Translations under genes and position numbers: made by a program
Source: an uncultured Coriobacteriaceae bacterium
GTDB lineage: Bacteria; Actinomycetota; Coriobacteriia; Coriobacteriales; Eggerthellaceae
DNA: 20,025 nucleotides
NCBI GenBank assembly: GCA_900550055.1
Contig: URQU01000031.1
Coordinates: forward strand, 1-20,025
Direction: 5' to 3'
Notes under the pieces: model-generated
Told to the model about the DNA's origin: nothing
The model's database searches: none
What the model saw: the letters and a program-made list of their open reading frames with translations, nothing else
Shown here: positions 7,317-14,558 of the stretch, one piece after another
Layout: every line of letters starts with the position of its first letter
Position numbering within the stretch: the first letter of the stretch is position 1

Positions 7317-8609
7317 CTAGTTGGCGGACTCCGCCTCGGCGGCGGCGTTCTTCTTCATGGCGCGGCGCGTCATGACCAGGCAGATGCAGCCCAGCACGGC
7401 GAAGACGACCAGCGCGACGAAGATGGTGTTGAAGGCGTCCGCGCCCTGGGCGTCGATCAGGCCGCCGAACCAGGTGTGGACGAAGGTGTCAGGCAAAAAG
7501 CCGATGACGGACAGCAGACCCGAAGCGGTGCCGAAGATGCTCATCGGGACCTTTGCCTCGGTAAGGGGCGAGGAGCCGATGGAGAAGGCGCCGTAGGTCA
7601 CGAAGCCGAGCAGGACGACCAGCACGGCGATCGGGATGACCATGCTCGCCTCGCGAGGCATGATCATGAAGGCGGCCAGCACGATGACGCTTGCGGCGAA
7701 GAAGATCAGAATCGACTTCGAGGGGCTCTTCAGCTTGTCGGCGAAGAAGCCTGCAGCCGGGCCGGCGATCAGACCGATACCATAGGTACGGATGAGGCCG
7801 ACGACGGAGACGATGGCCACCGGAGCGGCGAAGCAGGTGGTCATGAACGGCGTGGTGTAGGTGACGCCCATGTACACCAGGTACACGAAGAAGTAAGCCA
7901 GGCAGGCCCAGATAACGCCGGGGTGCTTGATGGCCGTGACGACCTCGCTCAGGCTGAACAGCTTGGTGTTCTTGTCGATCTCGCCCTTGAAGTCGGGGAT
8001 GAAGATGAAGGACAGCACACCGAGCACGGCGATGACGACGCCCAGGAAGACCAGCAGGATCTGGATGCCCTGGGAGGCATCGGCGATGGCGGAGATGATG
8101 GCCGTGTTGATCAGGCCGACGATCAGGCCCGCAGCGCCGTAGATGGAGTAGCTCACGCCGATCTTGGAGGCGTAGTCGGACTCAGAGCAGCACAGGCGGA
8201 CGATCTTGAAGCGCGTGCCCCACCAGATCAGGATGGAGGTGATGCCGTAGCCGACGAACACCACGTAGAGCATCTGGATGGACGGCAGCATGGCGTAGAT
8301 GAAGGTCAGAACCGCGGTGGCGCCGAAACCGACCCAGGACAGCGTGCGCATGCGCACCTTGTCCGCGATGATGCCGGAAGGCAGGTACGCGATGACCGCC
8401 ACGATGGCGTAGCAGGACAGCAGCGCGCCCAGGTCGGCATTGGTGCAACCGAGGCCCTGCATCAGGGGCTCGTAGAAGACGTTCTTCAGGTAAACGGGCG
8501 TGTAGATGATGGACGAGCCCATGGAAACGAGGACGATGAGGAACCACTTGTGGAAACCGCTCAGGTCCTTGTAAGTGACTTCGCCCTTGCTCTTTGCGAG
8601 CAGAGACAT
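7317..8609 (-). CDS. MFS transporter, second gene of the cai-type operon
   Basis: 430 residues, largely hydrophobic, with about 12 predicted membrane segments and a lysine-rich, alanine-rich cytoplasmic tail. A loop 2-3 motif is seen as PSGIIADKVRMRTL (77-90) and its second-half counterpart as AGFFADKLKSPSK. It lacks the PESPxWL signature of the other carrier in this operon, so the two belong to different MFS subfamilies and may do different jobs (uptake against product export, or two substrates). The start at 8609 is preceded by AAAGGA at about 9 nt. It follows the crotonase gene by 135 bp containing two hairpins. A place in this operon suggests transport of a pathway carboxylate; no specific substrate can be read from the sequence. 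Confidence 0.85.
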   Translation of the reverse strand: MSLLAKSKGEVTYKDLSGFHKWFLIVLVSMGSSIIYTPVYLKNVFYEPLMQGLGCTNADLGALLSCYAIVAVIAYLPSGIIADKVRMRTLSWVGFGATAVLTFIYAMLPSIQMLYVVFVGYGITSILIWWGTRFKIVRLCCSESDYASKIGVSYSIYGAAGLIVGLINTAIISAIADASQGIQILLVFLGVVIAVLGVLSFIFIPDFKGEIDKNTKLFSLSEVVTAIKHPGVIWACLAYFFVYLVYMGVTYTTPFMTTCFAAPVAIVSVVGLIRTYGIGLIAGPAAGFFADKLKSPSKSILIFFAASVIVLAAFMIMPREASMVIPIAVLVVLLGFVTYGAFSIGSSPLTEAKVPMSIFGTASGLLSVIGFLPDTFVHTWFGGLIDAQGADAFNTIFVALVVFAVLGCICLVMTRRAMKKNAAAEAESAN

Positions 8610-8635
8610 TGTGGGATCCTTTCTTCGTGCAGGTT

Positions 8636-8724
8636 CGCCCGGTCCGTTACCGGGCGGTCGGTGCGGCTTGACGCCGGTGAACGCGAAGGGGAAGGAAGCT
8701 GTTCGGGAAGCCTTCCCCTTCGCG
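8636..8724 (-). other. Two strong hairpins in the crotonase-MFS spacer
   Basis: A perfect 14-bp stem (8682-8695 with 8711-8724, 15-nt loop) starts 20 bp beyond the crotonase stop. A perfect 8-bp stem (8636-8643 with 8649-8656, loop CCGTT) follows, just before the MFS ribosome site. Neither is followed by a T run on the minus strand, so read-through is expected. They could set a differential mRNA level between the first gene and the rest of the operon. Confidence 0.55.
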
Positions 8725-8744
8725 GGGAGAAAAGAAGCGGGAGG

Positions 8745-9533
8745 TTACTTGCCCTGCCAATTCGGCGTGCGCTTCTCGACGAAGGCTGCGGGGCCCTCGA
8801 TGCCGTCCTCGGTCTTCTCGATGAAGCGGTAGGCGGCGTCGCAGTAGCGCATAGCGTCCTCTTCGGACATCTGGGAGGCGGCGTGCACGATCTGCTTCGT
8901 GAACTTCAGGGACAGCGGAGCGTTCTTGGCGATCGTGGAAGCGATCTCCAGAGCCTTGTCCATGAGCTCCTCGGCCGGCACGACGTAGTTGACGAAGCCG
9001 ATCTCCTTGGCCTCGTCGGCATGCACCAGGCGAGCGGTCAGCAGCATGTCCATGGCCAGCTTGCGGGGGACGTCGCGAGCCATGCGCACCAGGCCGCCGG
9101 TGGAGGCGATCAGGCCGACCTTGGGCTCGGTCAGGCCGAAGCGGGCATGCTCGGCAGCCACGACGATGTCGCAGGAGACGGCGATCTCCATGCCGCCGCC
9201 GGCGGCAACGCCGTTGACGGCGCAGATCGTCGGCTTCGGGCACAGACGGTCGGTGATGCCGCCGAAGCCGTGGTCGGTGACGGTCATGCACTCGCCGCCG
9301 CTGGACAGCTCGGAGAGGTCCTCGCCAGCGCAGAAGGCCTTCTCGCCGGTGCCGGTGACCACGATGACGCGAACGCGGTTATCCTTCTCTGCCTTGTTCA
9401 TGATGTCTTCCATGGTGGCAGAGGTCGCGCCATTGATGGCGTTGCGCTTCTCGGGGCGGTTGATGCGCATGATGAGCACGCCGTCCTCGCGAAGGTCGGT
9501 GACGACCTCTTGGGTTCCGTGGAAATCTGCCAT
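8745..9533 (-). CDS. CaiD-like enoyl-CoA hydratase/isomerase (crotonase)
   Basis: 262 residues, the same size as E. coli CaiD. Crotonase fold signatures are present: oxyanion-hole segment FCAGEDL (about 67-73) and VNGVAAGGGMEIAVSCDI (about 106-123), with catalytic glutamates at Glu116 and Glu136 spaced 20 residues apart as in CaiD and other hydratases. The C-terminal DGIEGPAAFVEKRTPNWQGK closely resembles the end of CaiD, while the first 90 residues resemble generic enoyl-CoA hydratases more. It would interconvert a beta-hydroxyacyl-CoA and an enoyl-CoA (carnityl-CoA and crotonobetainyl-CoA in the classic pathway). It is the first gene of the leftward operon; the ATG at 9533 has a very strong GGAGGAG site 3-4 nt upstream. 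A caiD symbol is withheld because its similarity to CaiD is clearly weaker than that of its neighbours to CaiA, CaiB and CaiC. Confidence 0.87.
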   Translation of the reverse strand: MADFHGTQEVVTDLREDGVLIMRINRPEKRNAINGATSATMEDIMNKAEKDNRVRVIVVTGTGEKAFCAGEDLSELSSGGECMTVTDHGFGGITDRLCPKPTICAVNGVAAGGGMEIAVSCDIVVAAEHARFGLTEPKVGLIASTGGLVRMARDVPRKLAMDMLLTARLVHADEAKEIGFVNYVVPAEELMDKALEIASTIAKNAPLSLKFTKQIVHAASQMSEEDAMRYCDAAYRFIEKTEDGIEGPAAFVEKRTPNWQGK

Positions 9534-10075
9534 TGCTCCTCCTTTTATATGGATTGCCTTGAGCCGTTTTCGGCGATCTTCGCGCGCCTCGCGTTCTTTA
9601 TCTGTTGTGGTTTCAGATGCTGTGCGAGAGGCCCGCTCGGCTCGATTTCGATGCTATGGGCCGGGGTATGCGGAAACATCGCCACAACTTCGGTAAAGCG
9701 CTAATAGCAAGAAATAGGGGCATCGCCAGAAACTTGCGAGTGGGGTTTGCGGGGTGTCGTCCGTGGCGATGGCGCCAAAATCGAATCGAGCGCTTTTGCG
9801 CCCCTTGAGAGGGGCAAAAAGCCCATATAAAGGCATACGTATGCTCTCAACAGGTGTTTTTCACGCATAGTTAAAAATTAAGTAAGCGGGTATTCACGGG
9901 TATTTGGCGATGACAGGTGGGGTGAGGGAGCGCAATATCGCCTTGTCACGTAAGCGACCCGCCGAAACGGACAGGCATCACGCAAGCACGGATGCACAAC
10001 CCGAAAAGGGAAGTTGGAGCGGTCGCTTCGAAGGAAAAGTACCTCTGTAACAAGTGTATGAAGGGAAGGCTCAAG
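9534..10075. promoter_or_regulatory. Divergent regulatory region between the cai-type and fix operons
   Basis: No gene is supported in this 542-bp gap, which is more AT-rich around 9820-9890. It holds a perfect 12-bp palindrome GCATACGTATGC at 9833-9844 and a tandem direct repeat CGGGTATTCA/CGGGTATTTG at 9887-9906 with a 10-bp period, close to one helical turn. Candidate core promoters are TTGAGA (9805-9810) with TATAAA (9826-9831, 15-bp spacer) on the plus strand, and TTGAGA (9850-9845) on the minus strand with a TATATG-like element, the palindrome lying in its spacer. A hairpin (9800-9805 with 9810-9815) flanks them. These would give 5' leaders of about 250-300 nt. The layout parallels the shared cai/fix control region of E. 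coli; no clear CRP or FNR site was recognised. Confidence 0.5.
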
Positions 10076-10834
10076 ATGAAGATAGCCGCTGCATTCAAGG
10101 TGGTTCCTGACGATCAGGACATCAAGGTCGCCGGTGATCGCACGCTGGATTATTCCAAGGCGAAGAACACCATCTCCGTGTACGACCTGAACGCTCTGGA
10201 GGTGGCTGCTCAGCTGGCCGCCGAGGTCGATGGCTCCGCCGCTGTGGCCATTACCGCGGGTCCGGCTTCCATCGACGAGGCCAAGCTCAAGAAGAGCGCT
10301 CTGGCCCGTGGCGTTGAAGAGCTGTTCATGACCGCCGACGACGCCTGCGCCGGCATGGATGCCAAGGCTACCGCCGCCGAGCTGGCCAAGCTGGTCGCTC
10401 AGATCGGCGACGTGGACCTGGTCGTCTGCGGCGACGGTTCCGCTGACAACTACGCTCAGCAGGTCGACGTGCAGCTGGCTTGCAAGCTGGGCTGGCCCGT
10501 CGTGAACGCTGCCACGAAGGTCACCTGCAAGGGCGACGTGCTCGAGGTCGAGCGCACGCTCGAGGATGCCGTCGAGGTCGTCGAGGTCTCCCTGCCGGCC
10601 GTCGTGTCCGTCACCCCGGATGCCGCCGAGCCCCGCATCCCGGGCATGAAGGACATCCTGGCAGCCGGCAAGAAGCCGATGAACGTTGCCGGTGCCTCCG
10701 ACGTCGTCGCCGCCGCCATCGAGGTTCTCGACTGCAAGGCTCCCGAGCAGGCCGACCGTAAGCTGGAGATCTTCGACGCTTCCGAGGACGGCGCTATCGA
10801 CAACTTCGTGGCCGCCATCAAGGCAGCCCTGTAG
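10076..10834 (+). CDS. fixA: FixA, electron transfer flavoprotein beta-type subunit
   Basis: 252 residues against 256 in E. coli FixA. The N-terminus MKIAAAFKVVPDDQDIKV, the LDYSKAK and ISVYDLNALE stretches, the nucleotide-binding loop CGDGSADNYAQQV (118-130) and IPGMKDILAAGKKP all match FixA. The frame is open 28 codons further upstream, but the ATG at 10076 has AAGG 6 nt before it and fits the family start. FixA and FixB form a heterodimeric electron carrier; in enterobacteria this passes electrons toward crotonobetaine reduction by CaiA, and in nitrogen fixers FixABCX carries out flavin-based electron bifurcation. Which mode applies here cannot be read from the sequence. First gene of the rightward operon; fixB follows after 43 bp. 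Confidence 0.95.
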   Translation: MKIAAAFKVVPDDQDIKVAGDRTLDYSKAKNTISVYDLNALEVAAQLAAEVDGSAAVAITAGPASIDEAKLKKSALARGVEELFMTADDACAGMDAKATAAELAKLVAQIGDVDLVVCGDGSADNYAQQVDVQLACKLGWPVVNAATKVTCKGDVLEVERTLEDAVEVVEVSLPAVVSVTPDAAEPRIPGMKDILAAGKKPMNVAGASDVVAAAIEVLDCKAPEQADRKLEIFDASEDGAIDNFVAAIKAAL

Positions 10835-10877
10835 GCCTAGGCGTAAATCAAGCAAAAGAAAGGCAGAGTGGATACTC

Positions 10878-11759
10878 ATGAAGGCATTGATCATCGCTGA
10901 GCACGCAGCTGCGGCCGCAGAGCTGGTTGCAGGCGCTCGCACCATGGCCGACGAGGTCGTGGCCATCTCCTTCGGCGGCGCTTACGAGTGCGGCGCCGAC
11001 AAGGTGCTCAACATCACCGTTCCCGAGGGTCTGACCGTTGATTCGGCCGTCGAGACCGTCAACGCTGCGTTCGACGCTGAGAACCCCGAGGTCGTCCTGG
11101 TGGAGGCTTGCCGCCACATGAAGGTCATCGCCGGCAGCCTGGCGTTCCACGCCGACACTGCCGTCATCACCGACGTCACCGCTTTCGAGGCCGAGGGCGC
11201 CAAGAGCATGTACTTCGGCGGCATCGCCGAGCGCGTGCAGAAGGCCGCTGGCAACGTTGCCATCTACACCGTCGGCGCTGGCGTGTTCGATGGCGCCGAG
11301 GGTGCTAACGGCTCCGTCGCCGAGCAGGAGTGGGTTGCCCCCGCTCGCCCGGTGAAGGTCGTTTCCTCCCAGGTCATCGAGAAGAGCGGCGTGAACCTGT
11401 TCAAGGCCGACGTCGTCGTGGCCGCCGGCCGCGGCTTCGCCGAGGAGTCTCAGCTGTCCCTGGCCAACGACCTGTGCGACAAGCTGGGTGCCGGCCTTGC
11501 CTGCTCCCGTCCGCTGACCGAGGGCGTCAACTGGCTGCCGACCGAGCGCTACGTCGGCGTTTCCGGCCTGATGCTCACCCCGAAGGTCTACATCGCCGCG
11601 GGCATCTCCGGCCAGATGCAGCACATGGTCGGCTGCAACCGCTCCGGTGCCATCTTCGCTATCAACAAGGACAAGAACGCTCCTATCTTCAAGCAGTGCG
11701 ACTTCGGTCTGATCGGCGACATCAAGGATGTCCTGCCGGCCATCACTGCAGCCCTGTAA
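10878..11759 (+). CDS. fixB: FixB, electron transfer flavoprotein alpha-type subunit
   Basis: 293 residues, somewhat shorter than the 313 of E. coli FixB. The frame is open further upstream inside fixA, but the start MKALIIAEHA at 10878 fits the family; the ribosome site (GAAAGG, or GTGGA closer in) is modest. The C-terminal FAD-binding half is well preserved: VVAAGRGFAEESQL, LACSRPLTEGVNWLP, and GISGQMQHMVGCNRSGAIF followed by AINKDKNAPIF. It pairs with FixA to form the ETF-type carrier that links FixC/FixX to the CaiA flavoprotein. The stop is followed by an unusual 193-bp structured spacer before fixC, so fixAB and fixCX may be expressed at different levels. Confidence 0.95.
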   Translation: MKALIIAEHAAAAAELVAGARTMADEVVAISFGGAYECGADKVLNITVPEGLTVDSAVETVNAAFDAENPEVVLVEACRHMKVIAGSLAFHADTAVITDVTAFEAEGAKSMYFGGIAERVQKAAGNVAIYTVGAGVFDGAEGANGSVAEQEWVAPARPVKVVSSQVIEKSGVNLFKADVVVAAGRGFAEESQLSLANDLCDKLGAGLACSRPLTEGVNWLPTERYVGVSGLMLTPKVYIAAGISGQMQHMVGCNRSGAIFAINKDKNAPIFKQCDFGLIGDIKDVLPAITAAL

Positions 11760-11762
11760 GGG

Positions 11763-11938
11763 GACTCCTTCCGCACCGCGCTCCTCGCGTAACCCTTGCG
11801 CGATAACCTCTCCTAAGGTTCGACCCCTCCAAAGATTCGACCCCTCCAAAAGATGACATCCCCCTTTACATCTTTGCAAACGGAGCGCGGTGCGGGAGTC
11901 TCGATAGTTGATTGATTGGCGGCCGTAAGGCCGCCAAT
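11763..11938 (+). repeat. Nested inverted and tandem repeats in the fixB-fixC spacer
   Basis: The outer arms GACTC...CCGCACCGCGCTCC (11763-11767 and 11771-11784, with a 3-nt bulge) pair with 11882-11900 over 19 bp. Inside lie a tandem direct repeat, TTCGACCCCTCCAAAGA (11819-11835) and the same unit with one extra A (11836-11853), and a 7-bp hairpin (11849-11855 with 11869-11875). Outside, a perfect 10-bp stem with a GTAA tetraloop (11915-11924 with 11929-11938) ends 2 bp before the AAGGA ribosome site of fixC. No T tract follows any stem. No known riboswitch or RNA family was recognised. Confidence 0.6.
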
Positions 11939-11952
11939 GAAAGGATATCTTC

Positions 11953-13251
11953 ATGTCAGATTTCGACATCATCGTCGTGGGATCTGGCTGCGCGGGCGGC
12001 GTGGCGGCTTACGTGGCCGCATCCGCCGGCAAGTCCGTCCTGGTCGTCGAGCGCGGCAACTTCGCCGGTGCCAAGAACATGACCGGCGGCCGCATCTACT
12101 CCCACTCCCTCAAGCAGGTCTTCCCCGACTTCGAGTCCGAAGCGCCCATCGAGCGCAAGATCACCCACGAGCGCATCGCCATGATGGACCCGAAGTCGCA
12201 GATGACCGTCGACTTCACCTCCGCCGAGCTCGGCGAGGAGGGCAAGGACTCCTACTCCGTGCTGCGCGGTCCCTTCGACCAGTGGCTGGCCGAGAAGGCC
12301 GAGGAGGCAGGCGCCGAGTACATCTGCGGCATCGCCGTAGAGGAGCTTATCAAGGACGAGTCCGGCCGCGTGACCGGCGTCCGTGCCGGCGACGACGAGA
12401 TCACCGCCGATGTGGTCATCCTGGCCGAGGGCACCAACTCCATGCTCTCCGAGCGCTGCCTGGGCAACGCCCGTCCCAAGGCCAATCAGATGGCCGTGGG
12501 CATCAAGGAGGTCTTCGAGCTTCCCTCCAACGTCATCGAGGACCGCTTCCTGCTCCCCGAGGGCGAGGGTGCGGCCATGCTGTTCGTGGGCGACTGCACC
12601 AAGGGCAGCGTCGGCGGCGGCTTCCTGTACACCAACAAGGAGTCCATCTCCCTGGGCCTGGTGGCCACCATCTCCCTGGCTGCCGACGGCAGCCGCAACG
12701 AGGTGCCGGTTTACCAGATGCTCGAGGACTTCAAGAACCACCCGGCTGTGGCCCCCATCATCCGCGGCGCCGAGATGGTCGAGCATTCCGGCCACATGGT
12801 GCCCGAGGGCGGCTACAACATGATCCCGAAGTACGTCTTCGACGGCTGCCTGATCGCCGGCGAGACCGCGGGTTTGTGCATGAACATGGGCTACCAGGTG
12901 CGCGGCATGGACTTCGCCGTGGCGTCTGGCCGCATGGCCGCCGAGGCGGCAGTGGCCGCCATCGACGCCGGTGACACCTCCGCAGCCGGCCTGGCCTCTT
13001 ACAAGACGGCCATGGAGGGCTCGTTCGTCATCCAGGACCTGCGCACCTTCTCCAAGTGGCCGCACGTCATGGAGGAGTGGGGCAGCATGTTCACCGACTA
13101 CCCGGTGATGGTCAAGGAGGTCTTCAACGCGATGTTCAGCGTCGACGGCGCCCCGCAGCAGCCGTTGATGAAGCGTATGAAGCCCATCATCAAGAAGCGC
13201 GGCATGTTCAAGCTCGGCCGCGAGGTCATGAAGGCGGTGAAGGCGCTGTGA
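11953..13251 (+). CDS. fixC: FixC, ETF:quinone oxidoreductase-like flavoprotein
   Basis: 432 residues against 428 in E. coli FixC. It opens with a Rossmann FAD motif, DIIVVGSGCAGGVAA (residues 5-19), followed by LVVERG and GAKNMTGGRIY, typical of the FixC/ETF-QO family. LAEGTNSMLSE and the C-terminal CLIAGETAGLCMNMGYQVRG with GMDFAVASGRMAAEA complete the FAD-binding fold. The start at 11953 has AAGGA 7 nt upstream. FixC together with the ferredoxin-like FixX exchanges electrons between the FixAB flavoprotein and the quinone pool or another donor; it is peripheral to the membrane by family knowledge. The last codons overlap the GTG start of fixX by 4 nt, indicating translational coupling. Confidence 0.95.
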   Translation: MSDFDIIVVGSGCAGGVAAYVAASAGKSVLVVERGNFAGAKNMTGGRIYSHSLKQVFPDFESEAPIERKITHERIAMMDPKSQMTVDFTSAELGEEGKDSYSVLRGPFDQWLAEKAEEAGAEYICGIAVEELIKDESGRVTGVRAGDDEITADVVILAEGTNSMLSERCLGNARPKANQMAVGIKEVFELPSNVIEDRFLLPEGEGAAMLFVGDCTKGSVGGGFLYTNKESISLGLVATISLAADGSRNEVPVYQMLEDFKNHPAVAPIIRGAEMVEHSGHMVPEGGYNMIPKYVFDGCLIAGETAGLCMNMGYQVRGMDFAVASGRMAAEAAVAAIDAGDTSAAGLASYKTAMEGSFVIQDLRTFSKWPHVMEEWGSMFTDYPVMVKEVFNAMFSVDGAPQQPLMKRMKPIIKKRGMFKLGREVMKAVKAL

Positions 13252-13559
13252 GCAAGGTTTGCGAGATCACGGTCAACGTCGACGAGGCGCTGTCCGTCAA
13301 CAAGTACGAGGTCGACGAGGAGACTCCGCACATCGAGCTGGCCGAGGACGACGGTTCCGAGGCCTACAACGAGGAGTTCCTCAAGCTGGTCCGCGTTTGC
13401 CCTGCGGCCCTGTACAAGACCGATGAGGACGGCGTGAAGTCCTTCGACTACGCCGGTTGCCTGGAGTGCGGCACCTGCCGTATCGCCTGCGAGGGCACCA
13501 TCGTCAAGAAGTGGGTCAACCCCGGCCCGACGATGGGCATCGAGTACCGCTGCGGCTAG
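13248..13559 (+). CDS. fixX: FixX, ferredoxin-like partner of FixC
   Basis: 103 residues from a GTG start that overlaps the fixC stop by 4 nt (GTGA); no ATG offers a family-like N-terminus. E. coli FixX has 95 residues. The conserved CPAALY (Cys51) and FDYAGCLECGTCRI (Cys71, Cys74, Cys77) supply the iron-sulfur ligands of this ferredoxin-like family, and the C-terminal GIEYRCG parallels GVEFRYG of E. coli. Two additional cysteines not in my recollection of the E. coli protein occur at Cys81 (CRIACEG, where E. coli has CRILGLG) and Cys102. FixX works with FixC in electron flow to or from FixAB. GAAGG in the end of fixC can serve as its ribosome site. It is the last gene of the fix operon. Confidence 0.93.
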   Translation: MSKVCEITVNVDEALSVNKYEVDEETPHIELAEDDGSEAYNEEFLKLVRVCPAALYKTDEDGVKSFDYAGCLECGTCRIACEGTIVKKWVNPGPTMGIEYRCG

Positions 13560-13786
13560 CATCCGCCCCGCGCCGCTTCGGCTTAGGGAACAGCCTGAGC
13601 TACAGCGCGCCTTGGCCAGGGAATGACCTACGCCAAAAGCGCCGCCTCGGGCCGGTCGCCTGTCCGAGATGCGGCTTTGGGAGCGATTCCGCACCGTGAT
13701 GGCGAAAACAATCGCCCGCGCCTGTCCTTGAGCGGCAGGTGCGTGCACAGGCCAGCGTTCACCTTTATTGGTGGGCGCGGGCATTG
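13560..13786. other. Long 3' region between fixX and the operon terminator
   Basis: These 227 bp show no credible gene: frames that cross them lack ribosome sites and recognisable protein character. No known RNA gene was recognised. It would form an unusually long 3' UTR of the fix message if no earlier stop exists. Confidence 0.4.
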
Positions 13787-13819
13787 AAAGAGGGAGGACC
13801 TTCGGGCCCTCCCTCTTTT
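13787..13819 (+). terminator. Terminator of the fix operon, possibly bidirectional
   Basis: An 11-bp stem plus one A.C mismatch plus 2 bp closes a TTCG tetraloop (13787-13800 with 13805-13818), followed by TTTTG on the plus strand. On the minus strand it is followed by CTTTC, so it may also serve the convergent 13907-14179 gene, though more weakly. Confidence 0.8.
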
Positions 13820-13906
13820 GCGTTTGGAAGAGGGTTTCCGCTGCCTGCTGCCAAAAAATTCGCGAGTGCGTGTAAATGTGGTGTTGGGCTCGCTTTCGAA
13901 GCTGTT

Positions 13907-14179
13907 TTACCTGTCGCTTCGCTTGCGTGCCGATGATTCGAATGCGTTCGTTGCAGAAATCTCATCGTTGGTGAGGATGGTTGCTGATACGAACACGCAC
14001 TCGCGCAATATTTGGCAGCAACGGTCCGATAGGGCATCGAATCGGGATTCCGGTACCTCGATCTGATACACCACGCTGCCGGGATCGGCGCTTACGATGG
14101 TTACCGCCCGGCGGAAATCCTGCTGGGGCGGGATGTTGCTCATCAGCCCTTCGATGAGGTGCGGTGTGAGTTCGGCCAT
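13907..14179 (-). CDS. Small hypothetical protein, 90 residues
   Basis: An open frame of 90 codons on the minus strand with a plausible ribosome site (AAGAAGG, about 6 nt before the ATG). The protein begins MAELTPHLIEGLMSN and has an alternating strand/helix look (AVTIVSAD, VVYQIEVPE, CVFVSATIL), a Cys pair at CCQILREC and a polar, charged C-terminal tail, without signal peptide or membrane segment. Third-position GC is lower than in the fix genes but the codon pattern looks coding. I do not recognise the family. Upstream, GGTAACTTACC (14211-14221) is an 11-bp palindrome near a minus-strand TATACA, a possible operator and promoter. It stands alone between the convergent fix terminator and the LysR gene; no function can be assigned. 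Confidence 0.55.
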   Translation of the reverse strand: MAELTPHLIEGLMSNIPPQQDFRRAVTIVSADPGSVVYQIEVPESRFDALSDRCCQILRECVFVSATILTNDEISATNAFESSARKRSDR

Positions 14180-14558
14180 GTGCTGCCTTCTTGTATATCG
14201 TCTTCCGTTAGGTAACTTACCCTGTTTGCCGGTGCATGAAGATGGCCGATATGGTGGGAATGGGTAAATCTTAAGGCGTCTTTTGAAATGGCTTGGTTGC
14301 GGTCCGTTGTCTAAGGTCTATATGCATATGAATGATTCCCCAAGGCATAATGGCGCTATTATTCGGCGCTCTTCATTGCGCCGATGACCGTTCTGGGGTT
14401 GGCGCATCAAATCGATACGTGAATTAAATAGGTCGGAAATAATGAATTGTTCATTAATTTTCCGTATAATCAGCGTAGAGGAGCTGTTTAAACCGTGTTG
14501 GCATGGGGTGGAGGACCTCGTGGGGGACTAGGCTGTTCGCAAGGAACGGAGTATACCG
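14180..14558. promoter_or_regulatory. Intergenic region with LysR promoter and palindromic operator
   Basis: These 379 bp are AT-richer than the surroundings and hold no gene. A perfect palindrome TAATGAA-ttg-TTCATTA lies at 14440-14456, and TATAAT at 14465-14470 is a consensus -10 element reading toward the LysR gene; the -35 region falls inside the palindrome and has no good consensus. The arrangement suits autoregulation of the LysR gene about 90 nt downstream. The palindrome is not a classical T-N11-A box. Confidence 0.5.

Noticed and set aside
5132..9704. Very long plus-strand open frames (over 700 codons each) opposite the esterase, caiA, MFS and crotonase genes
   Set aside because: They are antisense shadows of GC-rich genes: composition is dominated by Val, Leu, Ala, Asp and His with no domain, while the minus-strand frames encode clear protein families.
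9794..9820. Hairpin with flanking T and A runs in the cai/fix intergenic region, considered as a terminator
   Set aside because: On each strand the T run lies before the stem rather than after it, and no gene ends there.
9605..9836. Short open frames within the divergent intergenic region
   Set aside because: No ribosome sites or protein character; they overlap candidate promoter elements.
9992..10075. Upstream extension of fixA by 28 codons
   Set aside because: The FixA family starts at MKI..., and a ribosome site lies before the ATG at 10076, not before 9992.
13765..14037. Alternative minus-strand frame overlapping the 90-residue gene
   Set aside because: It runs through the fix terminator and has a low-complexity Pro/Gly/Ala composition without a ribosome site.
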